Below, piece by piece: positions 18,666 to 31,264 of a DNA stretch of 64,000 nucleotides. How positions within the stretch are numbered: the stretch's first letter is position 1; each line of letters starts with the position of its first letter. The DNA lies in NCBI GenBank assembly GCA_036365515.1, contig CM070875.1, positions 89,542,128-89,606,127 on the forward strand. Direction: 5' to 3'. The position numbers and the translations under genes were made by a program. The notes beneath the pieces were generated by a model. It ran no database searches. It had not been told where the DNA came from and saw only the letters and a list, made by a program, of their open reading frames with translations. The DNA is from Torymus aiolomorphi (Eukaryota > Arthropoda > Insecta > Hymenoptera > Torymidae).

Positions 18666-18902
18666 GCTTGCTATTGGTTAATCATCAATGATCACTTTTC
18701 GTCCATTTTTCCCATGTTAAATTCACATAAGAAAACTTAAATGTAGCTTCCTGAAAAACACTATGCCGATTTTCTTGATACAACACGCTTTTTGTGCATT
18801 ATTTTTGCTACAGAATAGGAAAAACCAGTTGTTGGAAGTGTGCTTTAATTTTGAATTTTTGGGTTTTTTCATCCACAGTTATGAGTAAAATGCTGTAGAA
18901 TT

Positions 18903-19140
18903 CGACATATACGCGGTATGCACTCGCATCGCCACAATCTCCCCTTCAAAGCAGGGTTTTCCGGACATACGATTATCCTGCCATTTTTTTAAGCTTGTAT
19001 TATTATAATAAAAAAGATATTAAAAATATGGCAGGGTATAAGACTTCGTTTTTGAGATAGAATTTTCGATGTCATCCTGTAGCTGTCACGTATACGCGGT
19101 ATGCGCTCGTATCGCCCCAATCTCCCCTTCAAGGCAGGAC
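18903..19140 (+). repeat. Two ~180-bp direct repeats
   Basis: TATACGCGGTATGC followed by CTCnnATCGCC and AATCTCCCCTTCAA occurs at 18908 and 19092. Flanks (AAGCTTGTATTATTA, AAAATATTAAAA) also repeat. Confidence 0.65.
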
Positions 19141-20500
19141 ATACGATTTTGTTTTCTAAGCTTGCCAATTCTTTTTTAAGCTTGTATTATTAAACTAAAA
19201 ATGATATTAAAAATTTAGCGGTGTACAAGATCCCTTTTTCGAGATAGGATTTTTGATGTGTCATGCTTTATGTGTTCACGTAACTGGCGGGTATAAGTTC
19301 AATTTTACGAGTTAGAATTTTTTTCGGTCTTGCAGACACGTTTTTCCCACCTAAGGATAGTTTCCGGACATGGGATTTTGCTCTGCATATATTTTTCATT
19401 TCAATTTTGCCATTTACAGGAGTTCCTAACAAAATGTTTAACGACATAATAGAACACTGAAATCCAAAAAATTTAGAAGTGCTCGAGTTGAACGCTGCAA
19501 ACTTCAAGCTCATGAAATGTCGTTGATTTGCACGTCTTTGTACAATTTTCTAAGGTCTAAATTGAGCATGAGTACTATCTGAGTCAAGGTCATTGTTTTC
19601 TTCTCTTTTTGATGGAGGAGCCACGATACACCTTTAACCCCCTGGAATAGTCGTTGATTTGCATCCCTTTGCACGATTTCCCAAAGTCAAAATTGAGCAT
19701 GATGTCTCTCTGAATTAAGGTGAACGTTCTTTGCTCTATTTGATGAAGGAGCCCCGACTCTTATTATTTACTTATAAGTAATTACGCTACTTAAACGTGA
19801 GACTTTAACCCTATGTAAAATTAGTTCATTGGCCCCCTTTTCATAATTTTCCCGACTCTAAATTAAGCATGATTACTCTCTAAATACACTTGAATATTTT
19901 CCGCTCTGTTTGATGAAGAATCCCGAATCGTTATTATTTGTCTGTAACTAATTACGGTACGTAAGCCTTCAACAATAGTCGTTGACATTCATTCCATTTT
20001 TGGTATTCTGTTGATACCTGCGGGCCGCATCTGGTCTGCCTAAGTCACGCATGTCCCTGTCCCGTTGATTTCAGGGTTCATTTTTCTTTAGGTTTCCTCT
20101 GCCTGCAACTGCGCACCACGCCTCTTCTACATGAATCTCGCTTTTTCCAGCTTCTTGGTTTTTGGGGCACGTTTTCATCGTTTCTGGGCTAAATGGCTGA
20201 GATTTGAAGAGATGGTCTTTTTTGCCATTTTCTTCAAAAGTAAAAAGTTATTCTAGAAAAAGTATACCATTCGATGGACTCTGTTCAACCACGAATTTCT
20301 CTTATATATACTACAAACAGCGAGAAAAATCAGATCTGGTAGGTGTGCTCGAAAAAATATTTTCAAAACCATATTTCAGGTTTTGTCGCAGATTTCGATG
20401 GATTTGCACCTATACTTTTTAGATGTCAGAAATTAGAACATGAACTTTTTATTGAATGGATTTTTACAGAAATTCTATTTAATTTTAACAAAATATATAT
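19141..20500. other. AT-rich sequence, no gene recognised; weak repeats only
   Basis: Words such as TTGATTTGCA and TTTGATGAAGGAGCCCCGA recur near 19521, 19650, 19740 and 19910, suggesting an old tandem duplication of about 125-180 bp. No coding or RNA gene signal. Confidence 0.4.
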
Positions 20501-20504
20501 TGTA

Positions 20505-20945
20505 TAATAGTGCATTATGTAACAAGGAAATAAAGTTACAGATTATTCTCGCGAGTGAGTTCACAGTGATCACTCATGGGAATGATCGACTTTAGCACCG
20601 TGTTATATATTGTACTTTCTGGACTGGCCAACTCTTCACCCTCCTAGTTTGTAATATACTATGTTCCTATTTCGATTGTGGCCACTTTATAGATTTGAAA
20701 AGTTATTTTGTATTTATGTGTTATCATTTTGTTAGTTTTAGCCAAATTCACCATAAACGTAAAAAATTAGACTATGTAACTCTATTCCCACGTATACGGG
20801 AATAATAGTACATTATGTCACAAGGGAGGAAAGTGCAGTCTTATTCCCGAGGGAAAAGTTTCCAGCCCCGAGCGAAGCGAGGGCTGGAATTCCCCGAGGG
20901 AATAATGCACTTTGCTGTGACCACTTTATTGACCGAAAACAATGC
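20505..20945 (+). repeat. AATAGTACATTATG repeat family, two linked copies
   Basis: Starts near 20507 (AATAGTGCATTATG) and 20807 (AATAGTACATTATG). The first copy aligns with 23196-23425 in the same orientation. The second contains the GC-rich hairpin CAGCCC-CGAGCGAAGCGA-GGGCTG and mirrored GTGCA/TGCAC words. Related starts occur at about 24571, 29385, 29810, 34153 and 50835. Confidence 0.55.
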
Positions 20946-22820
20946 TCTAATGCCATTAAAAAATGAAAAATTAAACTACTTTAACTGCTACTTTAAGTGC
21001 TATTTACAGTCAAAATAAAGAAATTATTAAACTTCTGCTATATGCAAATATTGTGAAAATATTGTGAATATTTATATTAATATAAATATTAATATTTATA
21101 ATAAATAGTGTATTTTGAGTGATACAATGACTGGGTGAAAGTTTTAGATAATTAAGTAAATTAATTAATTATTTCAAAATTAAATTCTATTTTTTTAAGA
21201 TTAAATCTTGTACTTTTTATACATATATTTATTTATATAATTAAATATTATAAATATTGTTAATTCATGTTTTTTTATTAATTGTAGGTTATTCGTAACC
21301 TTAGAAATAGAAAAAATTGAAGAAATAGTTGTGCGGGGAATAAAAGTGTCTTACGGGGAAGTAAGAAATCTTTATTCTCCGTTGACAAGAAAAATTGAGT
21401 CTACGGGGAATAAAAATTTCTTACTTCCCTTAGTAATAATAACTCAATTTCTTCTTTCTTTTGAGGGAAATAACGTGGTTTTCAGAGGGGGGTCGGGAGT
21501 AAAGTAGTTTATAGAGTAAAACCTTAATTATTGCCGCGCACAGCTATCCTTTGTGATTTTATTGCCTCTGCGAGGCGAGCGCATCAAAGCAATTTGTTAC
21601 AAACATTTAACTTAGAGGATTTTATACTCAAAATGGTTGCCTAACTTGGCGAATGTTTAAAGAATGAATAGTTCGTAATTAAACTCTAGATTTATAGTTA
21701 CTTACCTATTTTTATTTATGCTACGTCAATTCTCTGACAAGAGACCAACAATGCTCCACGTTTTTATACAAAAAATAAAAGGCTCAGTATAGGTGGAAAC
21801 TAGAATTTTTTTTTTTATTTTCGATTCGGGTACTTTCACTCTGTTTCTATGACGCTGTCACTTACTGCTTGTCTCTTTCTACCTATCTTAATCTCTCGGT
21901 ATCTGACGCTCTAGCTGTTATTCTATTTCCTTCCCTATTCTTCGGTTTCTGTCTCAATCTGTCTGATCCTTTCTCTATGAGCAGTTACACACAAAAAAAT
22001 AGGGAACAGATACAGTAAAAAGATGGATTACTATATCTATATATATGAGGAACAGCACTTGTTCATTATGTATATAAATATGTATAGTAGTAAAACCATG
22101 TTATTTACTGTATCTGTTGCCTGTTCCTTTTCGCGTCGAACGGGCCTATCTTTTTGTTTCTGTTTTTATCGCTCTGTCTTTCTGGACCTTTTTCTCTGTC
22201 TATATTTTACTGTCTCTATCTCTATCTTTGTCAATGACTATATCATTCCATATTTCTGTTGCTGACTCTATCACTCTGTATTTCTGTCACTGACTATAGC
22301 TTTCTGTCTCTATGTCTCTGAGTGTCTGACACTTTTCAAAGCCTAAAAAACAAGAGGATCGGGAAGAGAAAGAATACTGTCGAACCCAGATCTCTAACTT
22401 TACTTCAACTCATATTAGTAGTACATACTAGACAGTGGAGAGTTATTTCAGTCGGGACGTCGCGCATGAAGGAAACGACACAAGAACAATCACATCATAC
22501 TTTGCTATGTTTTAAGCCTCTTTTTACCTCTAATGAGAAAAAGTTGAAACATTCGCGACGCATTCCTGGTTACTTTCATCTTCTACAAAAACTTCCGGTT
22601 CCGCATTCTTATTAATATTTTGTTCGATTGTTATATATTTGGGCAAACTACTTTCACCACAAACATTTTCATTATCTAAATCTGAAATAAATTATTAATC
22701 AAGTTGTAGTTCAAAATAATTTCACTACTAGTATTACTTTTATCTATCTAATGTAGTAAGGTGAGGAAAAGCCATTAGCTCTTATTTACATTATTAGTCG
22801 CGACCAGGGTTGCACATTTT
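20946..22820. other. AT-rich and pyrimidine-rich sequence without a supported gene
   Basis: A GGGGAATAAAA/TTTTATTCCCC-type inverted pair lies at about 21335-21430, and a CT/GT-rich slippage-like tract at 21830-22320. Reading frames at 22023 and 22322 are low-complexity or featureless, and I do not support them as genes. Confidence 0.45.
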
Positions 22821-22839
22821 GCACTTCTGGTATACAAAA

Positions 22840-23010
22840 GTTCAGAAGTTCAACGTGTTTTCGGATTTGATCGCAATCAATACCAGAAGTGGAACGTATC
22901 TTCGGACTTGATTGCACTCAAGTTTGAAAGTGAAACGTGTTTTAGGACTTTATTGCAGTCAATTCCGGAAATGGAAAGTATTCGAGCTTCATTGCCATCA
23001 AAGACGAGAT
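22840..23010 (+). repeat. Degenerate ~41/62-bp tandem repeat
   Basis: Four units share (C)AGAAGTnnAACGTnTnTTCGGAnTTnATTGCAnTCAA. The first three are clear and the fourth is decayed. Confidence 0.6.
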
Positions 23011-23195
23011 TAAAATGCGTAATCGTATTGGTCAATAACAGTTTTCGATGTATTTCGAAATTGAAGCTAGATTCTCTAACTTTATTTCTCTTTTTGAAAG
23101 TTTACTTATTATTTTTTTATATTTTTTGCTAATGACTTCGGGCTTAATGAAGGGGTATTTCTGAAAAATTAAATTATTGCCAGTAAAACTGTCAA

Positions 23196-23425
23196 AATAG
23201 TACATTATGTAACAGGGGACTAATGTTGCAGATTATTCACGCGGGTTAGTTTGCTGATCACTCAAGGGAATGATCGCTTTTTGTCCAGTGTTACATATAG
23301 TTCTTTATTCCAATCTTTATTGTGTCCACTTTGTAGATTTGAAAAGTTATTTTGTATTAATGTGTTATAATTTTGTTAGTTTTAACCAAATTCAGTATAA
23401 ACATAAAAAATTAGACTATGTAGTT
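23196..23425 (+). repeat. AATAGTACATTATG family, copy aligned to 20505-20775
   Basis: Shares TTACATATAGTnCTTT, GATTTGAAAAGTTATTTTGT and AAAAAATTAGACTATGTA with the upstream copy. Confidence 0.6.
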
Positions 23426-23775
23426 TATTTCAATTTAAAAGGTCCTATTATCAGAATTTCAAATTTTATGCACTCGTGCGTCAGTCACCTACTTCGCGCA
23501 CTTGTGTCGCAATGTACTATTCTCGCACTAGTATCGAAATGAACGAATAAAGAAAATAGTAGTTTTCTATGCAAGTGCGAAAGTGCTGATCCTAGCACGA
23601 GTGAAAAGGCTATCACACGAGTGTAGAATCATCTTTCGCACGTGCATCGAACAATATTTTTCGATACAGGAGACGTAAAAGCGATTTTAAAAATTTGCAG
23701 AATGTGTAAAGTCGCTCTTTACGCACACTGAATCGAAAAGATAAATAAATATATTGCTATCATGCAGATGAATCT

Positions 23776-24074
23776 TCATGCAGATGAATCTTCATCTGAT
23801 GAAGATTGATGCTCTGAGAATTCATTGGAATCAAGCCCTTCATCGGGGGTTCCAATAAAAGGAGTGTCGCCAATTAATGTATCGTCGTATACATTCGAGC
23901 ATAAAGTAACAACTTCATTCGGCGTCCTGTCGCCGTTATCCAACATATCCCAATACTTGTGAATTTGTTGGTGGGCAACGAACACTGTTCAGGATGTCGG
24001 GCAAGTGAGATCAATATCGTTTTCAAGGGATTTCAGGTCAACCCAATAGTTTCGGCAAATTTCTACTAATTTGC
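23776..24074 (-). pseudogene. FLYWCH/MULE pseudogene: candidate last exon
   Basis: On the minus strand an acceptor (TTGTAG before 24074) leads into a phase-1 exon that fits the phase of the previous exon's donor at 25896. It reads K-L-V-E-I-C-R-N-Y-W-V-D-L-K and then, after an in-frame TGA (23989-23991), continues in frame to an acidic S/D/E-rich C-terminus ending at 23776-23778. Phase compatibility and continued reading support a real exon with a nonsense mutation, but an exon between this and 25897 may be missing, since part of the usual transposase C-terminal region was not found. Confidence 0.45.
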
Positions 24075-24564
24075 CTACAAGCATGCACCGAGAAAAAAAC
24101 ATTGTTACTTTTACAATACTTATGGTGCAATATTAGTACGACGTTCTTTTATAGTAAAAGTTACTGTATTATAGTTGCATTTACAATAATTATGGTTGAC
24201 TCTACTATAATATATAGTATACTTTAATAAAAAACATAGGATCTATAACTATATTTCAACAACTAAACAATATAGTGGTAACATAGTAAAATTTTTAATA
24301 TCTTAGCCCTAAGGTTCCCATATCATAACATAATAGTTCAAAACTCACGCAAAAAAACTGTTGGAGTTGGCTTTTTCCCAATCATTCTTGTAATAATACG
24401 ATGGTACGACTCAAAAAAGTTATTTGTCGCATACTTGAGCCGATAGATACTAAAATCTGGGAAATATTTTTATTATTTTAATATTTTGATATTATACTGC
24501 CGTTTAAACAAGTTACTCTTGTATTTTTTTTTAATTTTATATAATAATTCAATATGAGTTAGGC

Positions 24565-24790
24565 TGAAAAATAGTATATTACACACCTAGGGAGGCAATA
24601 ACTTGGACAGTCCACAGCTCGTATAAATTGCCACCCGATGGCAAACACGAGATATGGGCTGTCTAATTTTTCCATCGTGGTGCAAATACTATTTTTCACC
24701 ATACCCGGGCCGAAAACATCACATTAGCGTTTCTGAGCCGGGTGCGAAAGTGGCACCTTTGGCCACCAGGGTATGGTGAAAAATATTATT
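24565..24790 (+). repeat. TAGGGAGG repeat family, copy inverted relative to 50148-50372
   Basis: Starts ATAGTATATTACACACCTAG and ends near GGGTATGGTGAAAAATATT. The region 50148-50372 is its diverged reverse complement. Both contain an internal foldback around the GGGTATGGTG/CACCATACCC words. Confidence 0.7.
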
Positions 24791-24799
24791 AATCATTAA

Positions 24800-25890
24800 T
24801 TTTTTATTGGCATTTAATTAAAATAATTTTACAAAAAAATATGAGTCATAAAAAGCTTTACTGATGCGTGACAAAACAGCTTTGTTATTTAAGGATATTA
24901 TGGCTATATAGTCGAGTAAGTGTGTGCGGAAATGTAATCCGAATATTATAAGCTTTAAATGGTTAAAAACTAACTTTTGGCAGGGACTATATAGCCATAT
25001 CTTCCTTAAGATAGTTCACCGACCAATGACGTCATAAAAATCACAATATCGCAAAAATTATGCTATAAGCATATTATTTATGATGGAAACTCTTCATTTA
25101 TCTCTGTATACTATTGTAAAAATAATAAAAAAAGATGACATAAAAAATCAGGTGTCTGTACGATGTTTCAAACAATACGACTTGTACGATCCTCTCTTAA
25201 AAAAAACGATGGCCGGATGTTGTATAACACTTAAAGAGTGATTTTGATTGGTCTGTAAGGGATAGGCCGAAAATTCGCTACTTCCGCTACATTTGAATTT
25301 TTGAAATTGAATTTTTATTCTTAACTATTTAAAACTAAATAATTAAATCAAATTAGAATAAAAAGATTAATTTTGTCATGCTTTGAAAAATGATCTGATT
25401 ATCCTATCATTTAAACAAATTAAAATGAAATCATAATGTAAAATTATATATTCATAACCCAAAAAACAAAATAGTATGCGCGCAGTTGGATTTTGCTAGT
25501 GCCACTATAATATATGGATATACAAATAACATGGGAATTTTCCTTCAAATGGCTGTTTCCTGGAAAATAGTATTGCTTGCCATATTACAAAATATCCTAC
25601 ATTATTCCTTTTTGAGTCTAGTATAATATACTACTTTTTAAGAAAATTTTAAAGAAAATTGGCTTTGCAATTAATTAAAATGAGTCTTAAATACATACTT
25701 AACCTATGCTTCCCATGTTAAAGTTGCAAACTTTGGCATTAACTATCACGATAATTAGTATCGCTCCCTATACTGGGGGTTTCAAAAATCGATAAAACAT
25801 ATAAAAAGGAGTATGCACATCAATTTTCAAGAAAATTTAAAGAAAATCGATTTCCCGGTGAACTACCTTAAGTAGTATATTCTGTTCCTG
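24800..25890. other. AT-rich stretch between transposase exons
   Basis: Contains an inverted pair GGCTATATAGTC/GACTATATAGCC (about 24903 and 24984) and a relative of MITE family T near 25085-25135. No exon was recognised in it. Confidence 0.4.
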
Positions 25891-25896
25891 ACTAAC

Positions 25897-26131
25897 CTTC
25901 TGGTTTCACTTTCGTGATCCATTCGTCATCAAAATATACAATAAATGCATCAAAATACGTGTTATGGTCCCTTTTACATTCCTCAATTAAAAAATTAAAA
26001 GATCGTATAATCATATGGCTTGGCAAAAAGACCAAAGCCATGAATTTTTTAAGAACGTCGTGCTTCACGCGATTTTCTTTCTTATTCTTTTTAACGGCAG
26101 CCTTCTTCTTAATAGCATTTTTATAAAGAGC
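25897..26131 (-). pseudogene. FLYWCH/MULE pseudogene: transposase exon with R-K-F-M-x-L-x-F-L-P region
   Basis: The minus-strand exon is bounded by acceptor ATTAG before 26131 and donor GTTAGT after 25897. It begins A-L-Y-K-N-A, has a lysine-rich run, then V-L-K-K-F-M-A-L-V-F-L-P-S-H, I-R-S-F-N-F-L-I and Y-F-D-D-E-W. This is the part of MULE transposases that follows the F-H-F-x-Q motif. It joins in phase 0 to the previous exon (26217-26411). No lesion inside this exon. Confidence 0.7.
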
Positions 26132-26216
26132 CTAATAAAAAAACAAAGTTGCTTGAAAGGTATAGTATATTTTCTTTTTTTATCAAAGTCTTTAATCTAA
26201 TTATGAAATTGCTTAC

Positions 26217-26411
26217 TTGGCAAAAATGGAAAAATCATCCACTTATTAAAATATTTGGAAAAACTAACCGCATGGCCTTCCGCATCCCCTTTTCGTAATC
26301 AGACATCACCCTTTCTGGTTGTAAATTAAATTTTTTGTATATAAAATCGATAATTGCCTTGTAATCTTTAGTCTTCCTACCGGACATAAGCGCATAGAAG
26401 ATTGGGCACGC
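26217..26411 (-). pseudogene. FLYWCH/MULE pseudogene: central catalytic exon with a nonsense codon
   Basis: The minus-strand exon begins after TTTACAG at 26412 and ends at donor GTAAGC (26211-26216). It is 65 codons, phase 0 at both ends. It contains C-P-I-F-Y-A-L-M-S-G-R-K-T, P-E-R-V-M-S-D-Y-E-K-G-M (the second catalytic acidic residue of MULE transposases is expected in the S-D-Y-E region), then V-F-P-N-I-L-I-S-G, an in-frame TGA at 26235-26237 where the family has an aromatic or cysteine, and F-F-H-F-C-Q. The nonsense codon inactivates the gene. Confidence 0.75.
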
Positions 26412-26469
26412 CTGTAAATAAATTAGTTATTGTAGGCTTCAAAAGGAGACTGTTAACGGACGGGCAGTA

Positions 26470-27032
26470 AGTTAAGGTAGTACTGTCGCTGCGTCGCTAG
26501 TCAAAATGAGCGCACTTTTTATTTCTTGTTTATTTACGAGATACACTTTGCTAAAAAGCTGCATAGATGAACATATACCAAATAATGATTATGCGTTGTC
26601 ATTAAATAATTGTATTCGTCATAATAATTAATAAAAAGTTCCATGCAGAAGCCGATTTGACATATTTCTTGAGGTTAAATGTAACTATTTTGCTTTCAAT
26701 TACTTTTTTTTTTAATATGTATATCTGCCTAATCATAGTTTTCTGAAATGATAAATATTTTTCTAATATCTATCTCTTACACATTCTACTACATAAATTC
26801 TCAACAAAAACTGAACGGTACTTTTTACAAAATAATTAATTTAAACTATAAAAAGACCGATTTCCCATAAGAGCCCGCGCTAAAGGAGTGGAAATGAAAA
26901 AGCTAATATCTTTTATCTCACGTCACCTAGCTTTACCAAATATTTTTTTTAGTCGCCTTTAGACCAAAATATATAAGTATGTCTTGTCGAAATCTCAATT
27001 GTGATTCTGTAGCGACAATACTACCTTAAGTA
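26470..27032. mobile_element. MITE with TTAAGGTAGTA termini inside a transposase intron
   Basis: TTAAGGTAGTACTGTCGCTG at 26473 is mirrored by TAGCGACAATACTACCTTAA at about 27011-27030. The termini start with TTAA, as in piggyBac- or Kolobok-type insertions. It fills most of the intron between the exons at 27056 and 26411. Confidence 0.65.
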
Positions 27033-27055
27033 ACGCAGGCGATCGGGCGTATTAC

Positions 27056-27411
27056 TTTTCCATATTTTTCAACCATCACTGTCAAAAACTGTTTGGCTCC
27101 TTTTATTCGTGGTACTATAGAAAACGTAGCGTCCATGAACCATTTTGTCGAATCACGTGTAGCTTCGATGAAGCATTGATCGTATAATATTACGTGAGTT
27201 CGATCGCCTGCTTCAATAACCGTGAAGGTCACCTCGTGCTCCTTCACATTATTCTTAAAATTAATTTCAAATTGCAGAGCGCTTTTATTCTCTTGCAAAT
27301 AATCGTTTAATCCACGCATATCTAGATATTTCATATGTGTGGCTCGATTTGCGTAAATAGTTTGCTTCCATTTCCTCAGCTTTCTTGCAATTTTTCCGTA
27401 TGGATTTTGGA
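27056..27411 (-). pseudogene. FLYWCH/MULE pseudogene: exon with the first catalytic aspartate
   Basis: The minus-strand exon has an acceptor near 27412 (TGTAGCAG) and donor GTAATA at 27050-27055. It reads Q-N-P-Y-G-K-I-A-R-K-L-R-K-W-K-Q, then N-D-Y-L-Q-E-N, D-R-T-H-V-I-L-Y-D and the catalytic block W-F-M-D-A-T-F-S-I-V-P, where the D is the first acidic residue of the MULE DDE triad. It ends Q-F-L-T-V-M-V-E-K-Y-G-K and joins in frame to C-P-I-F-Y-A-L-M of the next exon. No stop inside. MULE family assignment is from motif recognition. Confidence 0.72.
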
Positions 27412-27507
27412 CTGCTACAGTGGGAAACCTACGAATATTGTATTAAATATTGACATGCGTCGAGTCCCATATTCAGTTTCTGAGAACTGGCCATTTAATG
27501 TTTTGTA

Positions 27508-27765
27508 CACTGAGAAAAGGATTTGGTTACTTTTAACATGGTATTGTAACTATTAACATGCGTATATTTAGATATGCCCAAATATATGCATTGTAACAGT
27601 TAACTTACAATATGTTACTGGTAAACATTAATATTGTAATAGTTACTATATTGGATTTTACCGTAAAAATCTTCCCTATTCAAGTGTAGAATATTGTAAC
27701 AGTTACAATATTGTAGTTCCAATCAAATAGATAAATCTGTTAACAATATTCTTCTCTCAGTGTAT
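27508..27765. mobile_element. MITE with CACTGAGAAAAG termini
   Basis: CACTGAGAAAAGG at 27510 is mirrored by CTTCTCTCAGTG at about 27752-27763. The interior is AT-rich with repeated TATTGTAACAGTTA words in both orientations. A similar CACCGAGAAAAAAA sequence begins at 24087. Confidence 0.6.
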
Positions 27766-28836
27766 ATATAAGCGTCAGAAAATTTATATAGCGAATATCG
27801 ATAATGATCAAAAAGTGGATTAGGTCTACTGGAGATTTCACTTGAAAATCGCGCATTCATAATGTACATTATAATATTGCATCAATAAAATTTTCTTTAC
27901 CTATGTTCATTTATAAAATAACATTATAATAATTATGTCAATATTTTAAATGTTATTTAAAGTTTATAATAGTTCTTTTGAAAACAGTAATCTAAATGAA
28001 GCATTTAAACCCAGAAAGTGTTAACGAGTGAGGTATTTTCTCTAGTAATAGCTGTACAATAAGTGCACAAATGTTTCAGGTTTTGCGATGAATATGCTCC
28101 AGCTCATCCAACTTTGTTGCTTCTATATAATAAAATTGAACTCTTCCACGTGCAGTATTGCGCGTAATCTGTGAGCTTTGCTGTGAGACCTCTCATCATT
28201 AAGGTAGTTGTATCAAAAAGCGAGTTTCTTAGGAACCTTTTGAAACTTCGAGTACACGTTCGTCTTGCCGATGCCCATGCGTGTGCGAAATTTCCAAGAG
28301 ATGGCACGTGCCGATTTTGAGATATTCAATATCAAAGTTGGGCATTTTAACATGGGAAACATAGGAACAACCACCTAAAAAACAGCATTTAAATTCATTG
28401 TTGGAAAACGTTTCTTAAGATCATAACAAAAAACTAACCTATTATTTATCATTATGGTTAAAAGCTTGTCACCAAAATTCAGAAATATGACACGTATAGT
28501 TTCCGAGAAAAGCTATTGTAAAGGTCGTATAAGTATGGAATATTTGAGCTAAGACAGATTCGAGAGAGGAAAACATATAAAAAAATGCGTTTTTCAAGTA
28601 ACTGTATGTTTGCGTATTATTTATAGGCATATACTGTGCTCACATTCTTCTATACACACATGTGCTACTCTGATTTTTTTAGACTATGATGCATTAACTA
28701 TTGTAGTGAACGCCCTGCATCATTGTAGACCGTACCCTAAGGACACAACTACCCTAAAGACACAACTACCTTAAAGGGATGTCGGAGCCTATCTGGAATT
28801 CTATACTTATCGATATTTTCGTATTTTCCGTTGTTT

Positions 28837-29078
28837 TTATTTAATTCCGATTTTCACTAATTTTAAACCAACACACACGCCGAATGACGGCGATAATTTA
28901 AAAAAACATAAGCTGTCGAGGTCAGTAGAAACCAATTCTTTCAAGAATTTCTCGAATTCATGGTACTCTTCTTGAGTACCATCAAAAGTACACGTGTGTT
29001 TCGTTCGTGTAACGTTCCAAACATCATCACGCAAAATTGCATTCGCTTTACACGCTTTTCCAGTACACATCATGTATC
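28837..29078 (-). pseudogene. FLYWCH/MULE pseudogene: FLYWCH zinc-finger exon
   Basis: On the minus strand, after an acceptor-like ATTATAG (about 29079), the frame reads Y-M-M-C-T-G-K-A-C-K-A-N-A-I-L-R-D-D-V and T-K-H-T-C-T, matching the C-terminal half of a FLYWCH finger (C-x-A-x-A ... H-x-C). Then come an acidic helix and a phenylalanine-rich segment ending at 28837. Insect MULE transposases commonly carry such N-terminal fingers for DNA binding. Linkage to the exons at 27411-23776 rests on order and strand. A fragment at about 28104-28310 (minus) with V-P-K-K-L may be an intermediate, decayed exon. Confidence 0.55.
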
Positions 29079-29079
29079 T

Positions 29080-30240
29080 ATAATTAATATATTCAATGAT
29101 ATAGTAAATAAGCTGCTAAAACAATTATTTATATATCTGAAAAATGGCTAACGAATTATATCATAACTAAACTAATGTAATTAAAAAATATACTATTGTG
29201 AAAATGAACAAAAATTACTATAATTGTACGGCAAACTATGAATCGACCATACAAATTAAATTTCTAGCGAACTCTATAAATAAGGGGTGAAAGAGGACTG
29301 GCCGGTACAGAAAGGACTACACGTATATACTCAAAACTATTAGTTATGAATATTAATTTCACCGTATTAGCATCGTCTTGATATAGTACATTATGCAAAG
29401 CACTTGATTCATAATGAGGGTGGATATTCAATTTTTTTAACGCGGTTGTGTGTGCAAAATTAGAGTTTCCATGTGAGTTTTGCGTGTGAAAAGCACATAA
29501 TTATATTAGCCGCATTTCTAAGGAGCAGTACGCAAAGCCAATGCTCCGCACTGACAAAGAGAGTGCACACCCTCTTGAAAACGGATTTTAACGGGGTTTT
29601 GGAAGTCGATTTCTGGTATCTAAAAATGTTATCGTCAAATGGACCTTTTTTCTTGACTTATGGACAATCTTATTTCAAATATGCTCTACCCTTTCGTTGG
29701 TGGTATCTCATCTATTGTCTGTCACTTTGCAATTATTTATGGTACAAAAACGAGCATAAAAGATTATAAAAGTGGACAAAAAAAGTTCAAATATAAGTTT
29801 AGGTTCGTAAATAGTACATTACGCAAGTAGTGCGTAAAGTATGTTTTACTCGCATCGGTGTAGTTTATATTCTGAGCGAAACGAGGATCACTTGCATTGT
29901 GCACGTATTGCCTTCCTTATTTTTCCACACTACCTGCGCAAACTCAGACGTCATTTTGAAATAGTAGTTTTCGATACAAATGCGAAAGTGTTGATTCTTT
30001 ATGCACTTTACGCTGGGGGGAGGAGATGTTTCGACGATTCACTATAAAATTTATGTCAGCTCTAGAATTTCATTTCACCACTTCAAAATCGAATTTTTTA
30101 ACATGTTTGTTTTTATCGATGTGTTATAAATTATTGTAAATTTTTTGTTTTATAAATCATATATTTAGTGAAACAAAATAATCGGCTGTCTAATTTTCAG
30201 AAATAAGCAGTTTAGAATCGTCAATGTATTGGCTACTAAA
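29080..30240. other. AT-rich spacer with two AATAGTACATTATG-type starts
   Basis: TAGTACATTATGC near 29385 and TAGTACATTACGC near 29810 mark degenerate copies of the dispersed family. No gene is supported. Confidence 0.45.
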
Positions 30241-30248
30241 GTCAGATA

Positions 30249-31260
<1,012 letters not shown>

Positions 31261-31264
31261 AAAA

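Noticed and set aside
22023..22265. 80-codon ORF with hydrophobic, cysteine-rich residues
   Set aside because: It lies in a CT/GT-rich slippage tract and shows no signal of a real protein beyond composition.
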